Positions 53,792-62,743 are shown, counted from the stretch's first letter. The stretch is DNA of 64,000 bases from an uncultured Prevotellaceae bacterium (GCA_900314715.1 OMWI01000008.1:22825-86824); one strand, 5' to 3'. Translations and numbers: made by a program. The notes: generated from the sequence alone by a model not told the origin.

Positions 53792-55738
53792 ATGGAGCTT
53801 TTACGACATATCAAACACTTATCCAAAAGGCTATTCTTTTTTTCCTTGATAGCTCTTTTGTTCATAGGATGCGCCAGAATGGGGAATCCAGATGGTGGAT
53901 GGTTTGACGAGACTTCTCCAGAAGTGATTAGCGCCTCTCCCAAAGATAAGGCTCTTAACGTGAATACCAACAAGATTCGCATCTTGTTCAATGAATATAT
54001 CAAGGTGGAAAACGCCAACGAAAACGTCGTTGTTTCCCCACCACAAATGGAAATGCCCGAAATCAAGGAGGGAGGCAAGCAAATCATCATCAACTTAAAA
54101 GATACGCTAAAGCCTAATGTCACTTATACCATCGACTTCTCTGATGCCATTACCGACAACAACGAAGGGAATCCATTGGGCAATTTCACGTATAGTTTCT
54201 CTACTGGCGACGTGATTGATACGCTTGAGGTAAGTGGATATGTATTGGAAGCCGAAAACCTTGAACCTATCAAGGGAATTATGGTAGGATTGTATGATAA
54301 CCACGAGGATTCCGTTTTCCATACTTCTCCCATGCTTCGCGTCTCTCGCACAGATAGCAAGGGACATTTTGTCATCAAGGGTGTTGCGCCTGGTAATTAT
54401 CGTATCTTTGCCTTACATGATGCAGACGACAACTATATCTATAGCCAAAGGAGTGAGAAGATTGCCTTTAATCACGATTCTATCTCGCCTTCTTGCAAGC
54501 CAGACATCCGACAAGACACCGTATGGACGGATACTTTGCATATCAAGGATATTCACCGTATCGGCTATACGCATTTCTATCCCGACGACATCGTATTACG
54601 GGCATTCACGCCAGTCATTACCGACCGTTATTTCTTGAAAGTAGAGCGCACGTCACCTGATCATTTCACGTTCTTCTTCACGTATGGAAGCGATTACCTA
54701 CCCGTTATCAAGGGATTGAACTTTGATGAGTGGGACGCATTCGTCGTCTCCCCCAGCGAGAAGAAAGATACCATTACCTACTGGTTGCGCGATACGACGT
54801 TGGTAAACCAAGATACGTTGCGCATGGAAGTGCAATACTTGATGACGGATTCCTTGGGCGAATTGGTTGATAAGATAGATACGTTGGAGGTATTGGCAAA
54901 AGAATCTTATGCCAAGCGCCAAAAACAACTTCATAAGGAATACCAAGAATGGGAAAAGGAACAGGAGAAAGCCAAAAAGAAAGGCGAACCGTATGATTCC
55001 ATCATGCCCGTCAAGCCATTGAATATCACGAACAACTTGCAATCTCAACTTGACCCCGACAAAAATATCCTCTTTACCTCTCCAACGCCGTTGGTGGAAG
55101 TCGATACGTCTAAAATCCACCTTTACGCGAAGCACGATACGCTATGGTTTAAGTCGAGATTCCTCTTCCGACAATTAAATACGTTGGAATACGAACTTGT
55201 TGGCGAGTGGAGACCTACTATTGAATATAGTCTTGAAATAGATAGTGCGGCGTTTATCGACATCTACGGAAAGGCTTCCAAGGCCATGAAGAATGGTTTC
55301 GGAGTAAGGTCTGAAGACGTATATAGCACATTGTTGATTACCGTTCAAGGCATGAAGGGGAAAAACATTGTCGTTCAATTGCTCAGTAGTAGTGATGGTG
55401 TTTACAAGGAAGCAAAAACCGACAATGGCTATGCTGAGTTTTTCTACGTCAAACCAGGTGAATACTACATGCGAATGTTTGTTGACGACAACAACAACGG
55501 TAAGTGGGACACGGGTGATTTTGATTTAGACCTCCAACCAGAAGCCGTGTATTACTATCCAGGCATGTTGCAATGCAGGGCAAAGTGGGATTTGTCGGAA
55601 ACATGGAATCCCACGGCCAAGGAATTGTATCGGCAAAAGCCTGAAAAAATCATGAAGCAAAAGCCTGATAAGGCAAAGACCGTGAAGAAACGCAATGCCG
55701 AGAGAGCGAAGAATTTAGGAATCGAATACAACTTATAA
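53792..55738 (+). CDS. Ig-like domain lipoprotein of the cell envelope
   Basis: 648 residues. Signal and lipobox 'IALLFIGCARMGNPDGGWFD' with lipidated Cys27. Residues ~38-140 are a bacterial Ig-like (SbsA/Big_5) domain, starting 'SPEVISASPKDKALNVNTNK' and passing 'NVTYTIDFSDAITDNNEGN'; ~150-220 is a carboxypeptidase-regulatory-like fold ('GHFVIKGVAPGNYRIFALHD'). The centre (~370-400) is a charged helix rich in Lys/Glu, and the end is very basic ('KPEKIMKQKPDKAKTVKKRN'). This architecture is conserved in Bacteroidota and placed at the outer membrane; a structural role is likely but unproven. Starts 37 nt after the GH3 gene and 4 nt before the DUF3108 gene. Confidence 0.85.
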   Translation: MELLRHIKHLSKRLFFFSLIALLFIGCARMGNPDGGWFDETSPEVISASPKDKALNVNTNKIRILFNEYIKVENANENVVVSPPQMEMPEIKEGGKQIIINLKDTLKPNVTYTIDFSDAITDNNEGNPLGNFTYSFSTGDVIDTLEVSGYVLEAENLEPIKGIMVGLYDNHEDSVFHTSPMLRVSRTDSKGHFVIKGVAPGNYRIFALHDADDNYIYSQRSEKIAFNHDSISPSCKPDIRQDTVWTDTLHIKDIHRIGYTHFYPDDIVLRAFTPVITDRYFLKVERTSPDHFTFFFTYGSDYLPVIKGLNFDEWDAFVVSPSEKKDTITYWLRDTTLVNQDTLRMEVQYLMTDSLGELVDKIDTLEVLAKESYAKRQKQLHKEYQEWEKEQEKAKKKGEPYDSIMPVKPLNITNNLQSQLDPDKNILFTSPTPLVEVDTSKIHLYAKHDTLWFKSRFLFRQLNTLEYELVGEWRPTIEYSLEIDSAAFIDIYGKASKAMKNGFGVRSEDVYSTLLITVQGMKGKNIVVQLLSSSDGVYKEAKTDNGYAEFFYVKPGEYYMRMFVDDNNNGKWDTGDFDLDLQPEAVYYYPGMLQCRAKWDLSETWNPTAKELYRQKPEKIMKQKPDKAKTVKKRNAERAKNLGIEYNL

Positions 55739-55742
55739 AGAC

Positions 55743-56576
55743 ATGAAACATCAATTCAATACTGGCAAGACATGGATATTGTCACTCTTGTTCATGTTAT
55801 GGTTGCCAAATATCTCAAACGCACAATGCACGTTCAGGAATACCGCATTCAAGTCGGGCGAATTCTTGACATATAATCTTTATTATAATTGGAAATTCAT
55901 CTGGGTAAAGGCGGGACTCGCCACGATGTCTACCGTGGAAAGCAATTACAAAGGTACTCCTTCCTATCGTTGTTCTTTGACTACCCGAGGAAACAATAAG
56001 GTAGACGAGATGTTCGTCCTTCGAGATACTTTGCTTTGTTATTCATCCACGGAAATGGCACCGTTGTATTACCGAAAAGGTGCTCGTGAGGGAAAACGTT
56101 ATTACGTGGACGAAATCTTTTATACCTACGACAATGGCAAGTGCAATGTTCGTCAGCATAGTCAACATAATGACGGTACGCATACATGGCAGAAACACAC
56201 GTATGATGATTGCATCTACGATATGCTCAACATGTTCATTCGTGCTCGCTCGTTCAATCCCGAAAATTGGAAAAAAGGTTATACCGTAGATTTTCCCATT
56301 GCCGACGGAGATAGTAGAACGCCTGCCAAAATCAGATACCGTGGCAAGACGAATATCAAGGCCGACAACGGAAAGAAATATCGTTGCTTGCAACTATCGT
56401 ATTTGGAATACGAAAAAGACGACGATAAGTTTAAGAACATCGTAGATTTTTACGTTACAGACGATGAAAATCATATCCCCATTCGCTTGGATATGTTCCT
56501 GCGTTTCGGTTCTGCCAAGGCTTTCTTAGTCAATATCAAAGGCGAGCGCAATCCTATCACTTCTGTGGTGAAGTAA
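55743..56576 (+). CDS. DUF3108 family periplasmic protein
   Basis: 277 residues, signal peptide to about residue 27 ('LWLPNISNAQ'). The body is beta-rich with 'GEFLTYNLYYNWKFIWVKAG', 'YDDCIYDMLNMFIRARSFNP' and 'RYRGKTNIKADNGKKYRCLQ', matching DUF3108. The family is thought to be a lipocalin-like envelope protein; the ligand is not known. It directly follows the Ig-like lipoprotein (4 nt), so the two are cotranscribed and perhaps form a complex. The end of the unit is marked by the shared hairpin at 56603-56630. Confidence 0.88.
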   Translation: MKHQFNTGKTWILSLLFMLWLPNISNAQCTFRNTAFKSGEFLTYNLYYNWKFIWVKAGLATMSTVESNYKGTPSYRCSLTTRGNNKVDEMFVLRDTLLCYSSTEMAPLYYRKGAREGKRYYVDEIFYTYDNGKCNVRQHSQHNDGTHTWQKHTYDDCIYDMLNMFIRARSFNPENWKKGYTVDFPIADGDSRTPAKIRYRGKTNIKADNGKKYRCLQLSYLEYEKDDDKFKNIVDFYVTDDENHIPIRLDMFLRFGSAKAFLVNIKGERNPITSVVK

Positions 56577-56602
56577 TTCACTTTCAATTACCAAATAAAA
56601 CA

Positions 56603-56630
56603 CCATCGGTTTCTGTGAAGAAGCCGATGG
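56603..56630 (-). terminator. Terminator of the rpoN-purE-ispG-AKR operon
   Basis: 12-bp stem CCATCGGTTTCT/AGAAGCCGATGG (one G-U) with a 4-nt loop; the T-rich tail (TGTTTTATTT) is on the minus strand, pointing to the reverse operon. Confidence 0.75.
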
Positions 56631-56670
56631 CCTAACAACATGTCGCTAATTCATAAGGAATTAGCAAAAA

Positions 56671-57657
56671 TTACCTTATACTCTCTAAATTCTTTGCCAA
56701 TTGATTGGTGCTACTTGCTCCAACAATCACGGAAGTGACTCCCTGTTGTTCCAATATCCACGAGATAGCCATTTCCGCAAGCGTTTCTCCTCGTTGCTTC
56801 GCTTGCTCATTCAAATCTTTGAGATAGCGCAACAAGTCGGGAGTCAGGTTATCGGGTTTCAAGAACCGTCCTTGAGTCATGCGTGAACCTTGTGGAATAC
56901 CTATCAACTCACCATTTTCGGATAATGTACAATTCAAATACCTATCTGTTAGCAAGCCTTGAGCCAATGGTGAGAAAGAGATAAAACCAATGCCATGATT
57001 GTGGCAATAGTCAAGGATTCCTTCCTCTTGTGGTTCTTTGTCAAGCAAGTTCAACCTTCCTTGATAAATCAATAATGGAACGTCTCTCTCACGTAAGTAT
57101 TCGTCGGCAAACTTCAATGCTTCCAACGGCCACCTACTGATTCCCACGTACAACGCTTTACCTGCTTTCACGATGTCAACGAGCGTTTGCAACGTTTCCT
57201 CCAATGGTGTTTCTGGGTCGTAACGATGACTATAGAACAAGTCAACATATTCGAGGTTCATCCGCTTCAACGATTGGTCGAGCGAAGAAATAAGATATTT
57301 CCTACTTCCCCAATTGCCATACGGACCTGGCCACATATCATAGCCAGCCTTGCTTGCAATAAACAACTCGTCGCGATATGGCTTGAAGTCGTCAACCATC
57401 AATCTACCCATCGTTTCTTCGGCAGAACCGTATGGAGGACCATAGTTATTGGCTAAGTCAAAGTGCGTAATACCGTGGTCAAACGCATAGTGCGTAATGG
57501 CCCTACTTCGTTCGTAGGGGTCATTTCCACCGAAGTTATGCCAGAAACCAAGTGAGATTTTCGGCAACAACACGCCCGATTTCCCACACCTACGATACAT
57601 CTGTTCGCTACAATCATAGCGCGATTCGGCAGGGATATATTTTTCTTTCAGTTCCAT
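56671..57657 (-). CDS. Aldo/keto reductase, YghZ (L-glyceraldehyde 3-phosphate reductase) type
   Basis: 328 residues. The N-terminal half is very close to E. coli YghZ: 'YRRCGKSGVLLPKISLGFWH', 'GITHFDLANNYGPPYGSAEE', 'FIASKAGYDMWPGPYGNWGS' and 'SLKRMNLEYVDLFYSHRYD'. The AKR tetrad Asp, Tyr, Lys, His is present in these segments. YghZ reduces L-glyceraldehyde 3-phosphate and methylglyoxal with NADPH, a detoxification role. Cytoplasmic. It starts 21 nt after ispG, which itself makes a product from glyceraldehyde 3-phosphate through the MEP pathway; the link may be accidental. Confidence 0.92.
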   Translation of the reverse strand: MELKEKYIPAESRYDCSEQMYRRCGKSGVLLPKISLGFWHNFGGNDPYERSRAITHYAFDHGITHFDLANNYGPPYGSAEETMGRLMVDDFKPYRDELFIASKAGYDMWPGPYGNWGSRKYLISSLDQSLKRMNLEYVDLFYSHRYDPETPLEETLQTLVDIVKAGKALYVGISRWPLEALKFADEYLRERDVPLLIYQGRLNLLDKEPQEEGILDYCHNHGIGFISFSPLAQGLLTDRYLNCTLSENGELIGIPQGSRMTQGRFLKPDNLTPDLLRYLKDLNEQAKQRGETLAEMAISWILEQQGVTSVIVGASSTNQLAKNLESIR

Positions 57658-57678
57658 GATATGATGTTAAGGATTAAA

Positions 57679-59085
57679 CTATTCATTTGATTCTTGGTCT
57701 TGCTTGATGAAGGCTAACAAGCGTTCTACCGCCTCCTCTTCAGGTATGTTCTTCTCCACGCAAACCTTCTTTCTATATAATGAAATCTTTCCTGGGCCTG
57801 CCCCAACGTAACCATAGTCGGCATCAGCCATCTCGCCAGGACCATTCACGATACATCCCATGATGCCAATCTTCAATCCCACCAAGTCGCGCGTTGCTTC
57901 CTTGATACGCGCAATGGTTTCTTGGAGATTATAGAGTGTTCTTCCGCAACCAGGACAAGAGATGTATTCCGTCTTCGTAAACTTGATTCGTGCGGCTTGT
58001 AGGATTCCATCTGCCAACTCCACCAATCTTTTCTCGTCAAACCCATCATTATGAATCACGAGTTGATGCGCTTGTTGGTCGATGAAAATGGCACCTACCG
58101 CCATAGCCGCTTTCAGTTGAAGAGCCTCCCAATCCGTTTCGTGAAGCGTAATGGTTACGGTATCGTCAACCAATGATTCCAATGCTTGCGCCCTTAATAC
58201 GGCACATTCCTCTATCGAATCTACCAACTTCCTTGCAACGGGAATTTCCGCTTCGGGTGCTTCACTCAACGACACGCGAATCGTATCGCCAATCCCTTCG
58301 GTCAACAAAGCACCTATTCCCACGGCACTCTTGATGCGTCCGTCTTCGCCTTCTCCAGCTTCCGTCACACCCAAATGCAATGGATAATGCATGTCTTCCC
58401 TGTCCATCGTTTCCACCAACAACCGCACGCTTTGCACCATCACCACCGTATTGGAAGCCTTGATGCTGATGACCACGTCATCGAAATGCTCGCGCTTGAA
58501 GATGCGAAGAAACTCCATGCAACTCTCCACGATTCCCGCTGGCGTGTCTCCATACCGACTCATTATCCTATCCGATAACGAACCATGATTCACGCCTATG
58601 CGAACCGCCGTATGATGCTCCTTGCAAATCTGGATAAAAGGCATCAATCGCTCATCTATCTTGTGCAATTCCTCCGCATATTCCTCATCCGTGTATTCCA
58701 AATGCTTGAACGTACGCGCGGGATCTACGTAATTGCCTGGATTGATACGTACCTTTTCTATATATTGAGCGGCCACGTCTGCCACATGGGGATTGAAATG
58801 CACGTCGGCCACGAGCGGCGTATCATAACCCTTCTCAAGAAGCCCTGCCTTGATATTTTTCATGTTTTCGGCTTCGCGAGTGCCTTGCGTAGTCAACCTC
58901 ACCAATTCTCCACCAGCCAAAATGATACGTTCTGCTTGCGCCACGCACGCCTCCGTATCGTTGGTATTGGTGGTTGTCATCGACTGAACGCGAATCGGAT
59001 TGTCGCCGCCAATCTCAATATTTCCCACGCGAGCTACCGATGACTTCCGTCGTTGGTAACACGAGTTAATTGGTCTTGTATTCAT
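57679..59085 (-). CDS. ispG: 4-hydroxy-3-methylbut-2-enyl-diphosphate synthase
   Basis: 468 residues. Fe-S enzyme of the MEP isoprenoid pathway that converts MEcPP to HMBPP. The TIM-barrel part shows 'IRVQSMTTTNTNDTEACV', 'LVADVHFNPHVADVAAQYI' and 'GVTEAGEGEDGRIKSAVGIG'; the [4Fe-4S] ligands are Cys377 and Cys380 ('ISCPGCGRTLYN') and Cys411 ('GIMGCIVNGPGEMADADYG'). Length is intermediate: about 370 in E. coli and about 600 or more in the insertion-bearing form usual in Bacteroidota and plants. Here only ~75 residues (about 298-372) remain of the inserted domain. Its start overlaps the purE end by 20 nt. Confidence 0.95.
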   Translation of the reverse strand: MNTRPINSCYQRRKSSVARVGNIEIGGDNPIRVQSMTTTNTNDTEACVAQAERIILAGGELVRLTTQGTREAENMKNIKAGLLEKGYDTPLVADVHFNPHVADVAAQYIEKVRINPGNYVDPARTFKHLEYTDEEYAEELHKIDERLMPFIQICKEHHTAVRIGVNHGSLSDRIMSRYGDTPAGIVESCMEFLRIFKREHFDDVVISIKASNTVVMVQSVRLLVETMDREDMHYPLHLGVTEAGEGEDGRIKSAVGIGALLTEGIGDTIRVSLSEAPEAEIPVARKLVDSIEECAVLRAQALESLVDDTVTITLHETDWEALQLKAAMAVGAIFIDQQAHQLVIHNDGFDEKRLVELADGILQAARIKFTKTEYISCPGCGRTLYNLQETIARIKEATRDLVGLKIGIMGCIVNGPGEMADADYGYVGAGPGKISLYRKKVCVEKNIPEEEAVERLLAFIKQDQESNE

Positions 59086-59572
59086 ACTTCACCTCCGATA
59101 AATCCTGATTAGCCTTTTCTATCTTTGCGCCAAGACCAGCCTTGTATTCCTCCATCTTCGTGGCCACTTCCGCATTCGACAAAGCTATCATCTCTGCCGC
59201 CAAGATGGCCGCATTCATGGCTCCGTTTACGCCTACCGTAGCAACGGGAATGCCTGGGGGCATCTGAACGATTGACAACAAGGCATCCAATCCATCCAAC
59301 ATTCCCTTGATAGGTACACCTATCACGGGTACGGTGGTATTGGCCGCCACCACGCCAGGCAATGCCGCCGACATACCAGCGCCAGCTATAATCACTTGAA
59401 TGCCCCTTCCCTTTGCTTCCTTGGCAAACCGCTCCACCGCCTCTGGTGTGCGATGAGCCGACAAGGCATTCACTTCAAACGGAATTTGCATATCGTTGAG
59501 AAACTTACATGCTTTCTCCATCACGGGTAAGTCGCTCGTACTACCCATGATAATACTTACTATAGGTGTCAT
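59066..59572 (-). CDS. purE: N5-carboxyaminoimidazole ribonucleotide mutase
   Basis: 168 residues from ATG 59572 ('MTPIVSIIMGSTSDLPVMEK'); an alternative ATG at 59590 adds six residues (MINNKD). It moves the carboxyl group of N5-CAIR to give CAIR in purine synthesis. Characteristic segments: 'GSTSDLPVME', 'EVNALSAHRTPEAVERFAKE' and 'VIIAGAGMSAALPGVVAANT', with the active-site His in SAHRT. The stop lies inside the start of ispG. Upstream extension to 59734 overlaps the PAP2 gene and is rejected. Confidence 0.96.
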   Translation of the reverse strand: MTPIVSIIMGSTSDLPVMEKACKFLNDMQIPFEVNALSAHRTPEAVERFAKEAKGRGIQVIIAGAGMSAALPGVVAANTTVPVIGVPIKGMLDGLDALLSIVQMPPGIPVATVGVNGAMNAAILAAEMIALSNAEVATKMEEYKAGLGAKIEKANQDLSEVKYEYKTN

Positions 59573-59592
59573 ATCTTTATTGTTTATCATGT

Positions 59593-60207
59593 TCAAAACT
59601 TCAAAATCATGTAGAATGCGCAGAAGAATCCCGTTAGGAATCCCATCACCACTTGGAAAAGCGAGTGCTGGCGAAGTATCATCCGCGCCGTTCCTACCAT
59701 TCCTGCCAATATCAGCACAAGGCAAAGCCACCATACGGGATTGAAGGCAAACTTAAACGAGAAGGCCACCAAGCCACCCGCCACACCTCCGATGGCTGCC
59801 GTATGCGTGGAAATCTTCCACCACACGTTTATCAAGGCGCACAACACCTGTACCACCATCGCCACCACCACGATTCCCCCTATCACATGGGGGACATGAA
59901 CGGAATTCAGGAAATAATAGCAACCGAAATAACAGAGAATGGAAATCACGTAAGGCACCACCCTTCGCTCCTTGATGCCCAATTCAATATGGCTCCATCC
60001 TTGGTATTTGCGATATAGATGAATCAGGTAAGTAGGCATGAATATCGTGAAGACATAGACCACCAGCAAGATAGACAACTTGTATTGCCACGGCAACATG
60101 CTCAAGTAGCTGAACACGAACAAGGCTACCAGTCCTACCATCGGCAAGTAGAACGGCGTAAAAATCATGCTGATAATCCTTGATGCCAATAAATATCCGT
60201 CTTTCAT
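59593..60207 (-). CDS. PAP2-family (phosphatidic acid phosphatase-like) membrane protein
   Basis: 204 residues from ATG 60207, which overlaps the rpoN stop (TGATG). Five or six hydrophobic segments (~8-30, 38-62, 87-105, 110-125, 140-170, 182-204). PAP2 phosphatase motifs are degenerate but visible: 'KERRVVPY' (motif 1), 'KISTHTAAIGG' (SxHT-like motif 2) and 'ARMILRQHSLFQVVMGFLTG' (motif 3 with His). It probably removes phosphate from a lipid such as undecaprenyl pyrophosphate or phosphatidylglycerol phosphate. Translation is coupled to rpoN. Confidence 0.85.
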   Translation of the reverse strand: MKDGYLLASRIISMIFTPFYLPMVGLVALFVFSYLSMLPWQYKLSILLVVYVFTIFMPTYLIHLYRKYQGWSHIELGIKERRVVPYVISILCYFGCYYFLNSVHVPHVIGGIVVVAMVVQVLCALINVWWKISTHTAAIGGVAGGLVAFSFKFAFNPVWWLCLVLILAGMVGTARMILRQHSLFQVVMGFLTGFFCAFYMILKF

Positions 60208-61706
60208 CACGTTTCCTTTCTCAAGCGAGCAACGGGAATGCCCAACTGCTCACGGTATTTTGCCACCGTCCTGCGAGCTATCGGGTACCCCAATTTCTTC
60301 ATTTCCGCAGCCAAGGCGTCATCGCTCAATGGCTTTTCCTTATTTTCCTTGCTTATCAAGTCCTTCAAAGACAACTTTATCTTGCGTGTCGACGTCTCCT
60401 CACCATTATCCGTGACATAGCCATCGCTGAAGAAATGGCGCAACGGAAACGCTCCCCAGTTGGTTTGCACATACTTCTCGTTGCTCACCCTCGATATGGT
60501 AGAGATGTCAAGTCCCGTCTTCTCTGCAATATCCTTCAATATCATCGGCTTCAGGTCGGCCTCATCGCCATCAAGGAAATACTTCCTCTGCCATTCTACG
60601 ATGGCCTTCATCGTTGCATACAACGTATGCCTGCGTTGTCGGATGGCATCTATGAATCCCTGTGCCTTGTTCACCTTATCCTCATAGAACGCCAGACTCT
60701 CCTTCTCGCTACGCGACAGGTCGCCTTTGCGCTTCTTGTATTCCTCTATGGATTCCGTATAGTCGGGCGACACCTTCAACGTGGGAACGTTCCCGTCGTT
60801 CAAGGTAATCGAGATGCTACCATCCTCGTTCGTATTGACGATGAAATCGGGGGTAATCTGTTGCAAGTTTCTCCCCACGCTCTCACCCATGGCAGCCCCA
60901 GGCTTAGGATTGAGCCTCCGTATCTCCCGTTGCAAGTCGTCTGCGAAACTCTCCGAGAGTCCCATGCTCACGCGTATCTTGTCCCAATGCTTCTTGATAA
61001 ACTCATCGAAATGCCTGCTTATCACCTCCCTCATCTTCTCCTTGAGCAAGCCATTGGGTTTCCTGTTCACCTGTATCATCAAGCACTCCTGCAACGTGCG
61101 GGCGCCGATGCCTGGCGGGTCAAACGATTGCAAGATACGCAACACCTCTTCCAACTCCTCCACGGAGATTTCCACGTTGTGATAAATCGCCAATTCGTCG
61201 CTGATGTCTTCAAGGTTCTTGCGCAGATAGCCGTTGTTATCCAACGACCCTATCAAATATTCCAGCGCATATTGTTGTTGTTCCGTCAAGTCTTCCTCGC
61301 CCATCTGTTCCTTCAAGCTATCGTAGAAAGACACGATGTTTCCATAAACGGGTTCCACGTAGTCGTCATCAACAACCCTCTCCCTCGTGGAGACACCCGA
61401 CATTTCCTCGTCTATACCAATATCCTCAAGTGCTTTCTCAAAATCATCCTCACGTTCTTCCTGTTCCGTGCGCTCATCATCGCCACCGCCATCGTAAGCA
61501 TCCGTTTCCAATTCCGCACCGCCCTCACCGTCTTCCACGGGCGAAGTCGTTTCAAGTGCGGGATTGTCGTATAGCTCCGTCTTGATCTTCTCTTCCAACT
61601 CAGCTATCGACATTCCAATCAACTTCACCTGAAGCATCTGCTGACTCGATAGTCGTTGTTTCTGCTTCAGCTCCTGTCTCTCCGTCTGCTCTAATCTCTG
61701 TGGCAT
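60207..61706 (-). CDS. rpoN: RNA polymerase sigma-54 factor
   Basis: 499 residues. The N-terminal Gln-rich activator-contact region begins 'RLEQTERQELKQKQRLSSQQ'; an acidic linker follows (~55-110); the core-binding domain spans ~120-330; and the DNA-binding end holds the helix-turn-helix and the RpoN box 'ARRTVAKYREQLGI' near residue 480. Sigma-54 needs AAA+ activators; none is in this window. It is the first gene of a five-gene operon (rpoN, PAP2, purE, ispG, AKR). Its upstream region is made of heptamer repeats, and I find no standard promoter in the first 200 nt. Confidence 0.96.
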   Translation of the reverse strand: MPQRLEQTERQELKQKQRLSSQQMLQVKLIGMSIAELEEKIKTELYDNPALETTSPVEDGEGGAELETDAYDGGGDDERTEQEEREDDFEKALEDIGIDEEMSGVSTRERVVDDDYVEPVYGNIVSFYDSLKEQMGEEDLTEQQQYALEYLIGSLDNNGYLRKNLEDISDELAIYHNVEISVEELEEVLRILQSFDPPGIGARTLQECLMIQVNRKPNGLLKEKMREVISRHFDEFIKKHWDKIRVSMGLSESFADDLQREIRRLNPKPGAAMGESVGRNLQQITPDFIVNTNEDGSISITLNDGNVPTLKVSPDYTESIEEYKKRKGDLSRSEKESLAFYEDKVNKAQGFIDAIRQRRHTLYATMKAIVEWQRKYFLDGDEADLKPMILKDIAEKTGLDISTISRVSNEKYVQTNWGAFPLRHFFSDGYVTDNGEETSTRKIKLSLKDLISKENKEKPLSDDALAAEMKKLGYPIARRTVAKYREQLGIPVARLRKET

Positions 61707-61709
61707 AGT

Positions 61710-61930
61710 AAAAAATTAAAAATGAAAAATTAAAAATTAAAAATTTTCAATCTTCAATCAAACGATTCTTCATTCTTCATTCTTCATTTAAACGATTCTT
61801 CATTCTTCATTTTAAAGAATTCCTCAATCAAACGATTCTTCATTCTTCATTCTTCATTCTTCATTTAAAGATTTCTTCATTCTTCATTCTTCATTTTAAA
61901 GATTTCTTCATTTTTAAGAATTCAATGTGG
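61710..61930. repeat. Long composite heptamer-repeat tract upstream of rpoN
   Basis: From the rpoN ATG outward: an (AAAAATT)-type run (61710-61748), then repeated blocks of (ATTCTTC)2-4 separated by AAACG or AAAG spacers up to ~61920. A larger unit starting TCAATCAAACGATTCTTC occurs twice. The units match those in the WbqC palindrome. Nothing gene-like is seen in 61707-62070. Confidence 0.92.
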
Positions 61931-61956
61931 TGGTAAGTTCCTAATGTCGGTTGGAG

Positions 61957-62060
61957 TACCCCTTTGGGGTAGAAATCGCTCAAATCTTTACAAATCAAAC
62001 AAATATTTTGATAGATTTGGTTAGATTTGTAAGATTTCTCGCCGTAGGCGACTGCCTCGG
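61957..62060. repeat. Three small hairpins 3' of the unknown gene
   Basis: TACCCC-TTT-GGGGTA (61957-61971); AAATCTTTACAAATC with GATTTGTAAGATTT (61982-61996, 62024-62037); and CCGtaGGC-GACT-GCCtCGG (62042-62060). They lie just past the stop of the gene at 62071 and may end its transcript, though no good T tail is seen. Confidence 0.6.
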
Positions 62061-62070
62061 GATAGATTCT

Positions 62071-62718
62071 TCATTTAAAATACTCTTTCATCTGCGCCGC
62101 CAAGGCCGCCAACTTCTGCGGATTGTCATTGCCGAATCGGTTCCAAATCTGCTTACATGGCCCCATCAGCGCATGTTGCTCTCCCCCACTACGCTTGAGG
62201 TATGGGTCGCAACACTGGAATACGTTCATCACCTCCACCACCATCTTCGGCTTGATTTTCATGAGCCTTGCCAACTGCATGATCTCTGGAGTATCCTCCA
62301 CCATCGTCAATGGCGTGAGACGGAAATACAAATCGAGAATCACCACCAACATCAGGGGAGTAAAACGACCGTCTTCCTCAAGGGGCTTGAAATCCTTCTC
62401 AAACGACTCGTTTATCTCCACCCCGTCGTAAAACATGTTGGCGCTACCGTACCCCATCCTCTGGCGAAGCAAGCGCACTCCCCTTCTCAACTTCTGCTTG
62501 TTCTCCCCGTAAGTCTTCCAAAGCCTTTCCATGCGAGGGGTGTCAATGCTACGCAACTTAAACATCTGCTCATACAGGAACTGCGGGGGGATGTGCAATT
62601 CCAATGCCAAGCCTACCAAAGCCTTGGAGTATAGGGGTTTCACCCCCATAGGCCTCTTCAAGTACAATTGCATGAGCAACAACCAATAGTCGTCTGACCA
62701 CAACGAATGCTTCACCAT
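62071..62718 (-). CDS. Conserved Bacteroidota protein of unknown function
   Basis: 215 residues from ATG 62718 ('MVKHSLWSDDYWLLLMQLYL'); three more codons upstream begin with TTG and are not needed. Mostly alpha-helical and basic, with 'ELHIPPQFLYEQMFKLRSID', 'GYGSANMFYDGVEINESFEK' and 'LVVILDLYFRLTPLTMVEDT'. There is no signal peptide, membrane segment or known enzyme motif. I recall related proteins in other Bacteroidales but no function. It is monocistronic, with a good promoter upstream. Confidence 0.85.
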   Translation of the reverse strand: MVKHSLWSDDYWLLLMQLYLKRPMGVKPLYSKALVGLALELHIPPQFLYEQMFKLRSIDTPRMERLWKTYGENKQKLRRGVRLLRQRMGYGSANMFYDGVEINESFEKDFKPLEEDGRFTPLMLVVILDLYFRLTPLTMVEDTPEIMQLARLMKIKPKMVVEVMNVFQCCDPYLKRSGGEQHALMGPCKQIWNRFGNDNPQKLAALAAQMKEYFK

Positions 62719-62743
62719 GTTTCTCAATTGTTATATTCTGATG

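Noticed and set aside
59573-59734. Longer purE start at 59734
   Set aside because: It lies in the PAP2 coding region and adds residues absent from PurE; start at 59572 (or 59590) fits the family.
60180-61574. Long open frame on the + strand opposite rpoN (464 codons)
   Set aside because: The opposite strand encodes a full sigma-54 factor with RpoN box; the + frame has no recognisable motif and is an antisense shadow.
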